Positions 25,694 through 36,662 of a stretch of DNA of 64,000 nucleotides are shown one piece after another. The translations under genes and the position numbers were made by a program. Numbering within the stretch: position 1 is the stretch's first letter; each line of letters opens with the position of its first letter. The stretch is taken from assembly GCA_022457155.1 (NCBI GenBank), contig JAJGOT010000356.1:646001-710000 (forward strand), given 5' to 3'. The stretch is from Cladopsammia gracilis. Taxonomy: Eukaryota > Cnidaria > Anthozoa > Scleractinia > Dendrophylliidae. A model generated the notes under the pieces. It was not told the origin of the DNA. It searched no databases and saw nothing but the letters and a program-made list of their open reading frames with translations.

Positions 25694-25744
<51 letters not shown>

Positions 25745-26623
25745 TAATAACACTTTAGGAGAAATATTACTGTCATTACTGAAATCACAAGCGTTAGTCT
25801 TTGCTGTCGACGCTCTAGACCAATTTGCAAAATTTCTTCACTAATGATCCACATGTGCAACATATTGGTAAATATTAGCCGTGGTCACACTACACGCTTT
25901 TACCTAGGGCAAATTCACCAGAAATTGCCTTAGGTAAATTCATCTAGGGTTTCATTTTCCCTTGGTAAAAAAATCCAGAAAGGTCACACCACTTGAGGGT
26001 TTTTTTTTCGGCGACATCGATGGTAGTCAAAATAACAAAATTAGTTTCACAGCATCACATATTTCCGGTTCTGTCATCAACGCATTCGCAGAGGAGCGTC
26101 TATTGGTTAGCTACCTTGGGATTTAAATTTGCCCTTGCTCTCGCTTTGGGGTAGCTGTCAAGGGGAACTATTGTTCCCGTGATATATCCAAACTCCAGAT
26201 GGTAAAATTTCCCCCAAGTAAATTACCTTGGGAAAAATCGGTCACAATTGAAAAATTCAGTTTCCCTAGGGAAAATGTCAACAAGTCAAGTTTCCCTAGG
26301 GCAAAAGCCACGGCTATATTGGTAAAAGAAAACCGTTCCCCAAATGACCTCAATTAGGCTAAACTGTCACTAGAAAACCTGGCCACTTATTTGCAACTCG
26401 TTGAATAAGAATGGATCCCTTCGTTTTCATATGCGTCGTTCTATAAAACGTTTAGGGATATGTAAATAAGTGGCCGGGTATTCTAAAATCGCTCCCGTCG
26501 TCAATTACAGCTCGACTTACCAGCAAAATCCATTACGACCCATTCCGGAGTTGCCAACGAAGCGATTGCAAATACATCAGCCGCAAAGCATAAGAATCCT
26601 CCAACAATTACAAATTTATCCAT
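19797..26623 (-). CDS. MOSMO: Modulator of Smoothened protein (MOSMO, C16orf52)
   Basis: MOSMO is a small claudin-like membrane protein that acts with MEGF8 and MGRN1 to lower surface Smoothened and dampen Hedgehog signalling in vertebrates. Three minus-strand exons, 26623-26521, 21834-21622 and 19987-19797, join in phase with GTAAGT donors and CAG or TAG acceptors into 168 codons (human 167). Exon 1 reads MDKFVIVGGFL and ADVFAIASLATPEW; exon 2 holds LPQEWLATLIFMILGVVALT; exon 3 holds IVFCLAALTFPLGF, then GGKPYKLPQGTHVG, and ends near KVCPLLLR. Four hydrophobic segments fit the tetraspan topology: roughly residues 3-25, 63-85, 103-119 and 137-158. Introns of 4.7 and 1.6 kb are full of MITEs and a SINE. 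Divergent from GPANK1. Role in this animal is inferred from the family. Confidence 0.92.
20072..20312 (-). repeat. tRNA-derived SINE, copy 1
   Basis: In reverse complement it matches the SINE at 24481-24745 along most of its length. The tRNA-like head (TGGTCTAGTCGTTAGCGTG and a GGTTCAAGCC B-box) is followed by a body with ACCCAGGTGTATAAATGGG. It lies in a MOSMO intron, opposite in orientation to copy 2. Confidence 0.8.
20806..20879 (+). repeat. tRNA-like sequence
   Basis: A-box-like TATAGCTCAGTCG and B-box-like GGTTCAAATCC are at tRNA spacing. Stem pairing is poor, so a tRNA relic or SINE head is preferred to a functional tRNA. Confidence 0.45.
21178..21467. mobile_element. Harbinger-like MITE with TAA duplication
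   Basis: Inverted ends GGGGCCAATTACATGGCG and CGCCATGTAGTCGGCCCC continue inward through AATTTCAGCCC. TAA is duplicated on both sides (21175-21177 and 21468-21470), the target pattern of PIF/Harbinger. The 290-bp interior repeats the GGGCTGAAATT motif and encodes nothing. Confidence 0.8.
22280..23480. other. MOSMO intron sequence with no gene seen
   Basis: Intronic sequence without a recognisable coding frame. Just upstream, around 22030-22150, inverted GATTAACAAA and TTTGTTAATC motifs mark a small element relic. Confidence 0.35.
23487..24050. mobile_element. AGGTGGCTCCAT-ended TIR element
   Basis: Perfect 12-bp inverted ends AGGTGGCTCCAT and ATGGAGCCACCT bound 564 bp without coding capacity. 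A related terminus, AAGGTGGCTCCAAG, occurs at about 18433, marking a second, partial copy. No target duplication was identified. Confidence 0.6.
24157..24990. mobile_element. GGCC-ended MITE with AAT duplication
   Basis: Ends GGCCCATTTCACACTAGA and, reverse complemented, GGCCGTTTTCACACTAGA. AAT is duplicated at 24154-24156 and 24991-24993. Both ends carry iterated GACGACTTGTCCGTC-type motifs. A SINE at 24481-24745 is inserted inside, so this element is older than the SINE. Confidence 0.8.
24481..24745 (+). repeat. tRNA-derived SINE, copy 2
   Basis: The tRNA-like head has A-box TGGTCTAGTGGTTAGCGC and B-box GGTGGTTCGAAGCC, followed by a body with ACCCAGGTGTATAAATGGG and CTAGCATCCCATCC. It matches the minus-strand copy at 20072-20312. 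A short GTGGGC repeat on either side may be its target duplication. Confidence 0.8.
25692..25748. repeat. (TAA)n microsatellite
   Basis: About 18 uninterrupted AAT/TAA triplets in a MOSMO intron. Confidence 0.95.
25876..26316. mobile_element. TAGCCGTGG-ended MITE with TAT duplication
   Basis: Inverted ends TAGCCGTGG and CCACGGCTA are flanked by TAT on both sides (25873-25875 and 26317-26319). Interior CCTAGGG motifs repeat near each end. No coding capacity. Confidence 0.7.
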
Positions 26624-27153
26624 GATATTTATAATAAGCACTTTCTACGCCAATATGTCAACCTGCTCCCGGAATTCAGGCATTAAATTTTCTTCATTCG
26701 GGCGAAGAGTTTCTAATGAGCGGCTGTAATGAGGCACGTTCGCAAACAAATCAAAATGCTCAATCTGGATTTTGTTATCAAACGATGAAGATTTCGCATC
26801 GTTTTTCACAGCTGTAATTTCTGCCTGTCAGCCGTTGAAAAGGTGTCTCATGCTTGTCTGCTCCGGTACAGAGATTGATAAAAATTTATGAAGCCAAAAT
26901 GTCGACTTTCCTGGCAACATTCACAGTACGCTGTATGGAAACCTCGTTCCTAGGACCATGGCAACGAGGCTGGATGACGTAACGGATTCACAAGAACCAA
27001 GATGGCGGACAGTTGTTGAAGAGAAAATAATTTTTGTATCTATTTACGTATTAACTGTTATAGCCTACAAATATCTAGTCAAAAAGGTTGTATTTAAAGG
27101 CCAGTTAGCGGTTAATAATTAAGAAAAGTTTCTGAAGCAATACTGACGCAGAA
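26624..27153. promoter_or_regulatory. Bidirectional promoter between MOSMO and GPANK1
   Basis: The two start codons are 530 bp apart and point away from each other. The motif CCAAGATGGCGGACAG at about 26997 matches the YY1-type element (AAGATGGCGGC) typical of housekeeping 5' ends and probably lies in the GPANK1 5' UTR. Start sites are inferred. Confidence 0.6.
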
Positions 27154-29150
27154 ATGAGCTTTTCATACGTTTTGCAGAGGTTTGTTTCGGCAAAAGAATC
27201 CAATACCTCATATTTGTCAAAGGGAAAGACAAAATGTGATGAGAGTGGAAAGATGTCTGGCGAGGAAGCAAGAACATTTTATGAAACTGTCCTGTCTTCT
27301 GGCAGTTCTAATATACAAGTTGTCGACTCTTCCAAGGCTTGTACTAGACAGCATTTGAAAAGAGAAAGTTTATACAAGCTGAATTCATCAGGATCATCAT
27401 CTATTGCAGATAATGTGGATGATAGTGATCACGGATTTGATGTTGATGGTAACGGTGATGATGCGGGTGTAGACAATACAAAGTTCTGCTCGAGATCAAG
27501 GGTTCCAAGACAAAATCTACCAAGTTCTTCATATCACAGACTAGTCAATCAATTTCTGAAAAATGCCCAAGAAGGAAGGTTAAGACAAGTTCAGGAATTT
27601 CTGTCAGACCAAAGCATGGATATCAATGTGTGCGATCAGTTTTCATGGACTGCTTTGATGTGCGCATCACACAGTGGTCAGAGTCATGTTGTTAAGTATC
27701 TAGTGGAAAAAGGTGCAGTGTGGAAAAGTCACAAGGATTCACAAGGGAACACAGCATTGGATCTTGCAAGACTTGCTAAGCATTTTGACATTGTAGAACT
27801 ACTTATGTCGCACAATGGCCGCATTAAAACTGAACATAAGAAAACCCATGTGAGTCAACAAGAATCTTCTAGGGCAAAAACTAAATTTTGGTGCTCAGTC
27901 TGTGAGCAAGAGTTTACAGATGGCAAAAAGGTACATCAAGGTTCAACAGTACACTTATTTAACACACAGCGCAAGCCTCAAAGGACATTTTACTATATCC
28001 CAGAAGGAAATATTGGTTATCAAATGATGTTAAAGTCTGGTTGGAATGAAGATAAAGGTTTGTTAATTATTCATTTATTTGCAGTTGGTTGGTTGAAAAT
28101 TAAGTTATTGAAAATTAAGCAGCCTCGAAACATCTGAGAAACTAATTTTTAGCGCTACATTTGAAAACATTTTTTAGTCTACAGTCACGATAACGCGCTA
28201 CACAGATTTATGCGCATATTATGTGCATCTTTTGAAAATTAAGTGTACAACCGGCACACAGTAGTTGGAAAAAATGTAGCAGTTATCTTGTCTAAAGAAA
28301 TAATTAAGCAATAGACCAGACATTTCTATGGTTTATTGACTCAATAAACCACGCAGGATGTTGGAAGAGCACATGAAGAGATTGTAAGTCGGCTTCCTAA
28401 CTGTTATTCCAACATTCTAAGTGGATAATTGCACCAGTTTAACCATAGAAACTTGTGGTCAATTTCTAATATTGACTAAATTTTGATTTTCCATGTGGTT
28501 TACTTGTATAACAGTCGATAGCAATTGATTATTATTGATCAATGAGTTCTTGTACAATACACCAAGGACCACAACTCAAACCACTGAAAGCATGGGAAAG
28601 CACTTGAAGGGATAGATGAGATGGCCCAAGACTCCTTATTGAGACTTATATAACGTAATGTCGATGCTACCCCCAACTGTAACTGAAAGCTAACCAGTTA
28701 CTCTGTTATATAAGTCTCAATAAGGTGTCCCATTTTCCTGTTGGGCCCTCACCTATCCCTTCAAGTGTCCTCCAAAAGCATGATGTGCTAACCACAATAC
28801 CACAGCTTCCATCAGTAGTCAACTACTTGGGTTCAAATAAACCACTGCTTTGTTAAATGTCACATTTTCTATCTTTTTAAATAGGTTTAGGTCCAGAAGG
28901 TGTGGGAAGAAAATTTCCAGTAAAGACAATCCTTAAAAGAGATAGATTGGGTTTAGGTAGCAAGAGATGTCAAGAGGCTAGAGTGACACACTTTGGCCCA
29001 AATGACTGCAGCGCTGTAAAAAAGAGAAAAGTTAACTCTGAGGAGAAGAAAAACAAGCCAAAACAAATCAGCAGAAAACAAAGGATAATCAAACAGAAGA
29101 AAGAAAGGAATTGGGAAAGAAACATGAGGATATACATGAACTCAGAATGA
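27154..29150 (+). CDS. GPANK1: G-patch and ankyrin-repeat protein GPANK1
   Basis: Two exons, 27154-28057 and 28885-29150, join at a phase-1 GT/AG intron into 389 codons (human GPANK1/BAT4 is 356). Order of domains: a low-complexity N-terminus; ankyrin repeats at about residues 135-225 (WTALMCASHSGQSHVV, GNTALDLARLAKHFDIVELL); a C2H2-like finger at about 243-270 (FWCSVCEQEF, then HQGSTVHLFN); and a G-patch at about 285-330 (GYQMMLKSGWNEDKGLG, then GRKFPVKTILKRDRLGLG) split by the intron. The tail is lysine-rich. G-patch domains usually bind RNA or stimulate DEAH helicases; the exact role of GPANK1 is poorly known. AATAAA at 29184-29189 follows the stop. Continuing through the donor would replace the rest of the G-patch with a short intron-encoded tail. 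Divergent from MOSMO and convergent with DXO. Confidence 0.93.
28634..28725. repeat. Small hairpin in GPANK1 intron
   Basis: Perfect 21-bp arms starting CCTTATTGAGACTTATATAA are separated by about 50 bp. It is probably the core of a short MITE. The outer sequence TGGGACA/TGGCCCA is only loosely paired. Confidence 0.6.
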
Positions 29151-29357
29151 ATTTTAATAGAAACTGAAATGACCTGATGTAACAATAAATTATTTTCCTT
29201 GTTTCAGCTAGTTGAACAATGTCAGTTGTACACAAATGTATGTATAAAACATCAAAAAATTATCAATAAATTACTGTATTAAAATAACACTAGTAACAGT
29301 CTACATTGTCACTTTTTTACATCAAACCTCGATTTTAACATTACCAATAAATATTAT

Positions 29358-29548
29358 TTATATATTGCTTTTTGTTATATGGCAAGTAACATGAAAATCA
29401 GTTGCAGACCTAGGATCTCCCACCCATGCAATGTAGTTTGCCTCACTGTAGTTGTTCTCACCCACAGCTGCTTCAAGCTTTTCCTGTGCTTGTGATAATT
29501 TGTTGTTTGGTTCACATGCCAGTGTAATTCTGCAACCAACTGTACAAT
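29358..29548 (-). CDS. Possible orphan terminal exon
   Basis: On the minus strand, an acceptor ACACAG at 29549-29550 is followed by 63 codons and a TAA. The peptide has ordinary composition (ACEPNNKLSQAQEKLEAAVG, then NNYSEANYIAWVGDPRSATD), which is unlike the surrounding repeats. I could not recognise the family or find upstream exons in the 1.5 kb before the DXO 3' end. It could be the last exon of a small unrecognised gene, a retrocopy fragment, or chance. Confidence 0.25.
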
Positions 29549-29639
29549 CTGTGTTACGTTACTGACAAAATTTGGTGCTATTCGTTTATGTATGACTGTT
29601 GGATATATTTGAAGCCCGAGGGTGTACGAGTTCAAGATT

Positions 29640-31124
29640 CACCTGAACAAAGACAAACCAGAAGGGGTAGGGGAAGAAAAAATACATAAAAAGTAACATG
29701 CCAGTCATTTTCACACTTCCTCTATATCATGACAATCAACAATGGCACCACCTTTGGTGCCATTTTAATATACAGTTGGGAAACTACTTGAGCAAACATT
29801 GTGACTAATAAATTTTATTGTGCTCTCAAGCCACTCTCCCACAGGTAAAGTCTCAAGCAGCCGGGCTAGCAATAATATTTAGCAAGTGTAAATGAACACT
29901 GTAGTAGTCACTAGTACTTCTTTCAGCTCCTAACAAACATGTCAAATGCAGTCTCCTTTAATCTGTGATTACTACTAGCAATATAATTGTTATTTTCTAG
30001 AATAAAGGTTTCTTTTAAGGTGATTACCAAGTATTGCATTGAGCATCACTACTGTGCATGGTAGATTGAAGCATTTGTGCTTGCACGAGAGACTCCACAC
30101 TCTGAAGCAAGAGGGTTTCCTTTGAGGATTCAGTTACCTAAGTAGTAAATAAGTTTTCCTAAACAAGCTTGGTGACCTATCTTTTTTTTTTGTGCATAAT
30201 TTCATTCTTTTAGTCCTCCTCTTTGTGCTGTAAAACTTTAAAAAAAAATCATGTCAGAAAAAAGTTATTGTGATAAAAGCATATGTAGCCGTTGCTCGTG
30301 GACACAAAATTCGAGATCACGCACCCGATGAATATTTTTAATACCTTTTCGGGTCGTGTACCTGTGCCATAAAACAAACATCAAATTGTTCCTTTTGGTC
30401 AATACATTACATCTATTTTGTTATTTCAAGAATTACTTTAAACCAGTGCTTCCTGTCCCTGCGAAACGTAGTGTGAGCTGATGGAATAATCATGTGCTTG
30501 ATAAGTGCAGTTGCAAGGATTTAAAGGGTAACTTGAGACAATTCTATCTCCTAAATGAGCTTGGTGACCTATATCTTTTTATTGCAGATTTTGGATCATT
30601 ATATCGTGGGAAACAATCAGGGAAACTTTAAAGAAAATCGTATGTCAACTGTTATTTCTAGGGAATCACCTTAACTATAAAAGGCTTATTTAAAGCGTTT
30701 AAATTTTCATGGCCCACATGTTGTAATATTACAAACAAGCTAGATACACCAGTATGTGCAATTTGTATTTACACACAAGTTTTGAAAGACATAAGGTAAG
30801 TAGAATGAAGAATGACAAGTGAATGCTGGTGAGGGTGTTTTGAACACATCTTGTTGAGTGGCTTTGTATTGACATCCTATTTAGTTATTTTGTCTTCACA
30901 CTAGTTTTGTGCAAAATACATATATTCTTATAAACATGCTAGTAAAAGTAAAAAAAGAACAACTCCCCTCAACTCACTCTCTGTGAAGGGGAGCTGTTCT
31001 TCACTTTAACTAACATGCCAGCAGCCTTTTTGGCAAAGTAGAAGCATAAAAACTTAAAGCCGTGTACCAGTAATTTGGCTTAACAAGTATTACGTCAGAA
31101 TAAGATGTAAATTATGCAATGTTG
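29640..31124. other. Spacer between GPANK1 and DXO 3' ends
   Basis: AT-rich sequence without a supported gene. A short inverted pair, AGAACAACTCCCCT and AGGGGAGCTGTTCT, lies near 30956-31000. A loose repeat is seen around AGCTTGGTGACCTAT at 30168 and 30560. Confidence 0.4.
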
Positions 31125-34100
31125 CTAAGGAGTGGTAGAGCTTCCAAAACTCTCCAAGTACCAGTCTGGAAGGACACAACAAGACCCATCCAACACTTCA
31201 GAAATGGTTACTTCCACAAAAGGTTTCCTCCAGGAGAACAAGTAAACAACATCAGGTCCACTTTTCCTCACCACTGTCTTAACCCATGCAAGAAATCTGT
31301 CCAGAAAGTTCAGACAAATGGAAGATTCCCACAAGCTCTCATTGTCCCTCACCAGCCGAGGTATTGCTAAAGTGTTGAATGTTTGAAGTTCCTTAACTTG
31401 GCCATGGTGATCTCTGAATCCGCAGATGATTTTAGGTACACCCGCAAGATACGATTGGGCCCACCACTTGATAAACTTGTAGCGTTTCAAACTATGGTGT
31501 TGGTTGTGGTGATGAGGCTGAATGGAGGTTTTGAGCTCTATGTAGTTGGCTGGTGCCTCACCATCTTCCTATGATAGCAACATAACATGAATACCATTTA
31601 GTTAGACTTGGTCAGTCAAATATAATATTTCACATATATCTTTCACAAATCTGGTGTAACTGCATAAAAATTATTATTCAAAAATAGGCTCCTTTTGGGG
31701 AGCATGTGTCTACCGCACACTGCTAAACTTTTGGATGTAAAGAATTAATTCAACCTTTCTTCTTTTGAAATTTGAGGGTCTACTCCTTATAGTTTTATAC
31801 GTTGAAGCTAATTGAAGGGCTGGGGGCATATCCAGCCTATGTTGCTTTTGAGGTCGTTTTTTATTTTTCTCGCTCAAATTTGTCCATTTTTGGCATGTGA
31901 ACTACAAATTAGTTGCAAAACATTGTTCAGATCTTTTTTTTGTTGTTTTTTTCCGTCACTTTCGAGAATTTCACTTCAGATGGCCAAGTTTGGGCCCGTA
32001 CCACTAAATTCTGCTCAAGAAAAATAAATCCCGAAGTTCATTCCCTCAAAATCGCTTCATTTTTATCACCAATAGTCAGCCACTTAGATTCACGCCATCT
32101 CCCTTATCCTTACGGACCTCCTTTCCGAAGCACTCCCAGTCCCCTGCTACCGGCTCATAGTCTTTGCCCGCCTTGCTGAATTTCACCTGGCTGCAAGAAC
32201 TCACTTTGAGCTGCCCAAAGCTGTATTGTCACAAAGCCACTGTCACAAAGCATGTTGGGATATCAATGGCAAAAACGAAAACGGAATGTCCGCCAAACGA
32301 AATACAGAAAATATTATAAGTCTCAAACCACTTCAGATATAAGGCATTTCCACCACGACATGGGATGCGAAATGGCCCACAATTCACAACGCTGCCCCTT
32401 TTCTGATCCAAAGTGATTCCAGACTTTCCAGCCGACTAGTCTTGTCCACCAAGGCCGTTTCAACCTCGAGCGCTGAAATAATGGCACTTCGGATACAAGG
32501 TATGACAAGGGACACGACTTGTTTCTTTGAGAGGTGCCAGAGACTTACGGATTTCCCGACTTAATGATGTCCTTCAATCATCGGACGGGCCTTAAACATA
32601 TTGGCTTATACGCATGGTACAGATGATGTGTTTGCCGTAGCGAGCTCGTGATCGATAAGCGAGTCAGGCATGCGTAAATAACGGTATTTTCGTTCATGTC
32701 GTTGGCACGGGTCAGGAGTATTGCGCTCGCATATTCTCACGGCCAATCTGCTGTAATGGCGTCGAAATTATGCTCTGAATGTAAACAACCACTAGAAGGC
32801 CAGAACTCTGCTTTTTTCAGGTGAAATTAGTCCAGTTTCTTAGGATTAGTGCAAATTCGACAAGGGGTTGTGATATTATTCGTTGTACGATAAAATTAGG
32901 CAAATCTGAGCGAGAAAAAGAATAAAAACGCTCAAAAAGCAACATAGGCTGGATATGCCCCGAGCCCTTCAATTCTACAAGATCACCTGGTGGGTAGCAA
33001 TGATGTTCTTAACCCACACGGCTGTCATATACAGCCTTTAATATTGATCTCCTTCGGCCAATTTTTCATCAATTTCACATCTTAAAAGAACAAAATGTTT
33101 ACAGCTTTTAATGTTCAAAGTGTTGGCTTTTGCAGAATTTAGTCCGTGGAATGTGTGGAAAGGTCTTTGCATGATTTAGCTCACCTGCCATTGACCTTTC
33201 GCAAATTTGATCTCTTTCGGGGTTTCCTGTTTATAAATGGATTGCTTCTTTGAATTCAAATTGAATCAAAGGCTCCTGAGAGCCAACCTGTGAATAGGAA
33301 ATGCTAACGGTAACCCAATATTGTGGGTTTTTTTGGAAGTTAAATGTAACAACTTTTGACGAACGCAAAAAAATAAAAACAGTCATTTTCAGTTTGAAAA
33401 AAAACAAAACAAAACAAAAAGAAATCTGTCCTGGGCGAGAATTGAACTCGCGTCCTTCAAGCTCCCCCTGGCTCTGTTGTCCCATTGTTTATCTAATCCA
33501 CTACACTACCTAGTATTTGGCTAATCACCGCGGCCAAATTTTGTCATTTCAACGTAGATATGTGGAAAAAGTTTACATCTGAGTAATGGATCATGTGAGC
33601 AAGTGAGTGAATGAATTAGCCACCATTACTGATAACCGGTTCATTACACTTGCACATATTCAGTCTGAGTTTGCAGACTTGTATCTTTTGTTATTTTACA
33701 TTAGAGAAAGTGCTGGACTTATAATCAAGCTAGCTAAATACTGCAACGATGGATGTTCACTCCGTTGAGAAAAACAGAAAATGAAAAGCTCCACATGGGA
33801 CACTGAACTTGTGGTGCATGCACCGCCTGATTTTCATTGTGAAAAACAGCTTTCATTGTTACAGCATGCTCGAGACAAAATGAATCCAGTTGAATTACAA
33901 AGAACAAACCTTAGTACAGCAATCTACTTCAGCACCAAACACTAAAGAGTGTTTACCAAGCCTGGTTCTTATGACAGTGATAAATGCCTCACTGTCATTA
34001 CAGGCACGACTTTCTGTATTTGCCGCCCCATTCTTGCACTGACGATTCTTGTCCACATGTGATGTGACGTAGCTTTCAAAGTTATAACCCCAATAACACA

Positions 34101-36363
34101 TCTCTTTATGTTTGTCTTCCATGTTTTTACGCTTCTCTCTGTTTTCTTCAGTTTCTATCTCGCTAATGTAGATGGTTTCATTGTATAGAGTTGCTGCCAT
34201 CTGCCATGGTTCTCTTGTTTCATATGGGGTGCACATGATCTTTGTTAAATGTCCTCTCCATGTTATGAAATCTGTGTGTAAGCTAGTAAAAATATGATAT
34301 AGTGCAAGTTAATACCTTTCAAATTACAGAATGTTAGAACAGGGTTAGTATGTAAACACCTTTGTTAGATGGCTTAGTCACTAATAAGTCACCCATTCTA
34401 CCTCTTTGTGTTTTTTCTAAATACCTAAAATATTGTCAAAATGTTGTTAAAATCCTTTTGTACTATTTCTTTCACTTCCCACCACATTGGGAATCCCCCT
34501 TCCTGTGCTCTCTTTTCCAAACCCTTTTTCTCCTGGCTTGAACTCTTTTGGAAACGCGTTTCAAACGTCCAATGGTCCATCATTGACCGGAAATTTGCAG
34601 GTTTAATCAGTGCTGGACATCTAGATAGATATAATTTATATCAGTGTTTGCTGCAATAACACCATGAAAGAACAATCCAATCTAGCCCTAAATCTGGGTA
34701 TTTTTAATAAAAAGACAAAGGGGCTATAATTTGATAAGAAGACTACAAGAAGACAATTATTGATTTACTTGTGGATTCAAAATTAAAAAAACACAAAGAA
34801 AAACATGCACAGAAAACAGAATTTTGCAAATCCTACTTTTGTGGCAAAGAAATTTATAAGCAATCAATACCACTGAGCCAAAAAAGCGAGGGGAAAAGAG
34901 CTAGGTACAGTACTTACCCGCATATAAGAACCTGCAATTTAAGAACCTGTTAGCCTAAAAATATCAATTTAGACGCCATTTACATAAGAACCTATTTAGC
35001 CTAAAATTTGAAACAGGTTCTTATTAAAGGTTCATATAGAAATTAACCTAAAAAATCTTCATGAACTTGAACATGTATACACTTCTAAATTTGGTATAAA
35101 TGTTTGAAAACCTTGTAAATTTTCATTACAGGCCTGTTTTGGCATTTAATTTAATATACATGCCACCTTTCTACCATTCACAGGTATATAATATATTTCT
35201 CATTAAATAAGAACCTATTTAAGAACCTGCATAGCCTAAAATTCCACTAAGCACCATTTACATAAGAACCCGTTTAGGCTAAATTTGAAAAATGGGTTCT
35301 TATAAGTGGGTAAGTACTGTAATGGATCTTCAAAGCATTATCACAGCGAAGGATCCCGGCAAGAAATATATGGGGAAGGTCAACATCATTTCACAGCACG
35401 AGTCGGTCATGATTATTTGTACAAATTATTATATTAAATTGAGAACAGCAGATTAGAAACGGTGTTACAAGGACATATTTTTCCACATGAAGCAAGGAAA
35501 TATGAGATGTCTGAAAGCCGGCTCCCCCCCCCCCCCCCCCCCCCCAATCTCTCCCTCTACGCCTTGTGACTTTTTCACAAACTCTTTATAAACAACCCCC
35601 ATGAAGATCAAACTTGTCTTCAATGTTAGTTTTAAGGCAGTCCAAAATACTCAGTATTGAGTGTGCAAACTATGTAGTAAATAGTAGAGATGGTGGAGAG
35701 TTGCCAAGAAAGGGACCATAGGTGGGAACTTAGAGTAAAGGGTATGGTTACCACAAACTTTAGACACCCCCCACCCCCACTAGTTTATTAACCAAGCAAA
35801 CACAAGTTCTGACTTAAAGACATTGAGATAAGCTAGATTTCAGACAGTCTTTTTATAGTCCGGTCACGGGTTGTTATAAGCTTGAGCTTACAGGTGTTAA
35901 TGGTCATTAATTTACAAGGACTGTCTGCCGTATTTAAAACTAGTAATCTCTTGCCCTCTATTCCTTTTTACCTTGGACCTGAGGGTCTTTTGCTTGGAAA
36001 ACGTTTTGCCGAAGGACTTTGAATGATTTCAAACTTCTGACGATGACGGTCGGTCCACTGCAACAAATGTTCCAACCCTTCTCTTTCATCCTCGTTCCTT
36101 TTCACAAACTCTTTATACCCCGCACGAAGGTCAAAATCTATATTATGAGGAGGACTAAAAATCCTCAGCTGTCGTTTGTCATCGTGAAAACCTCTTTTCT
36201 CGTCGAGAGAAAAGCATCCGACCTCTACTGGCTGCCGATAGAAAGGGAGTTCTCCACGAAAAGCTTCGATTGGCGAAACAGCGAAGGTTTTCTTTGTTTC
36301 TGAGGTATCTGGCCGAGCTTTTTTGGTTTGCAAGTCTTCCGGTTGATCAACAGAACGCTTCAT
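31125..36363 (-). CDS. DXO: Decapping and exoribonuclease protein DXO (Dom3Z/Rai1 family)
   Basis: DXO removes incomplete or non-canonical 5' caps (unmethylated, NAD, FAD) and degrades the RNA 5' to 3'. Three minus-strand exons, 36363-35979, 34271-33910 and 31568-31125, join in phase into 396 codons, the human length. Exon 1 has LPFYRQPVEVGCFSLDEKR and NIDFDLRAGYKEF. Exon 2 has ITWRGHLTKI, PYETREPW and the metal-binding GAEVDC. Exon 3 opens with the catalytic IELKTS, then KFIKWWAQSYLAGVP and DVVYLFSWRKPF. The acidic and lysine active-site positions (E-x-D, E-x-K) are present, so activity is likely. The exon 1 donor is taken as CAG|GTCCAA because only that phase fits; a nearby GTAAAA is out of phase. 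The 4.9 kb of introns contains a complete TIR element, a SINE and a mariner-like MITE. Convergent with GPANK1. Confidence 0.95.
31814..32970. mobile_element. Complete GAAGGGCT-ended TIR element (copy B)
   Basis: About 65-bp inverted ends start GAAGGGCTGGGGGCATATCC and end GGATATGCCCCGAGCCCTTC, with inner GCTTTTTGAGCG- and TCTCGCTCA-type motifs. AATT is present on both sides (31810-31813 and 32971-32974) as a probable target duplication. The interior carries no transposase. A truncated relative lies at 8560-9287 in the opposite orientation. It interrupts DXO intron 2. Confidence 0.8.
33255..33540 (-). repeat. tRNA-derived SINE, second family, copy 1
   Basis: Read on the minus strand, a tRNA-like head (TAGTGTAGTGGATTAGATAA and B-box GAGTTCAATTCTC) is followed by a body ending at GGCTCTCAGGAGCCTTTGA. 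The same head-to-body layout recurs at 60240-60520. Runs of AAAAC separate head from body. Located in DXO intron 2. Confidence 0.7.
34908..35319. mobile_element. TA-flanked mariner-like MITE in DXO intron 1
   Basis: Inverted ends CAGTACTTACCCGCATATAA and TTATAAGTGGGTAAGTACTG are flanked by TA on each side (34906-34907, 35320-35321). The interior repeats ATAAGAACCTATTTAGCC several times. No coding capacity. Confidence 0.8.
35523..35546. repeat. Poly-C tract
   Basis: An uninterrupted run of more than 20 cytosines in DXO intron 1. Similar G/C runs occur at 1783, 42981 and 52478. Length at such runs is often unreliable in assemblies. Confidence 0.9.
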
Positions 36364-36600
36364 ATCTAAAGTGAAAGTATGTTCTTTAATGTAGCTTCCT
36401 TGGAGTCTCCTTAGGCAGGAGGCTGCGAGGTGAGCCTGCGTAGCAGCAACCTCATCCCCAGGGCCTATCTGAAAACAAACACGGCCACCAATCGACATCA
36501 GTTGAAATAGAGAAATGCCTGGGGTTGAGTTTGTGAATGATGGCCACTCTGCTGCATTCAAAATGGCGGCTCTTCCTAAGTGTAAGTGTAAGTATGTCCT
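36364..36600. promoter_or_regulatory. DXO 5' region with YY1-type motif
   Basis: A motif CAAAATGGCGGCTC at 36559-36572 matches the YY1-type element of housekeeping promoters. On the minus strand a TTTTCAG acceptor near 36472 suggests a DXO 5' UTR intron. On the plus strand the motif contains ATG (36563) followed by six codons and repeated GTAAGT donors, so a divergent plus gene with a tiny first exon is possible. No downstream exon for it was found. Confidence 0.45.
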
Positions 36601-36662
36601 CAATATTGGGTGTGTCTCTATGTCCTCAATATTGGGTGTGCCTTTATAGCCCAAAAGACTCT

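Noticed and set aside
28058..28137. Extension of the GPANK1 first exon to a stop at 28137
   Set aside because: It breaks the G-patch; splicing from GTTTGT at 28058 to 28885 restores the domain in phase.
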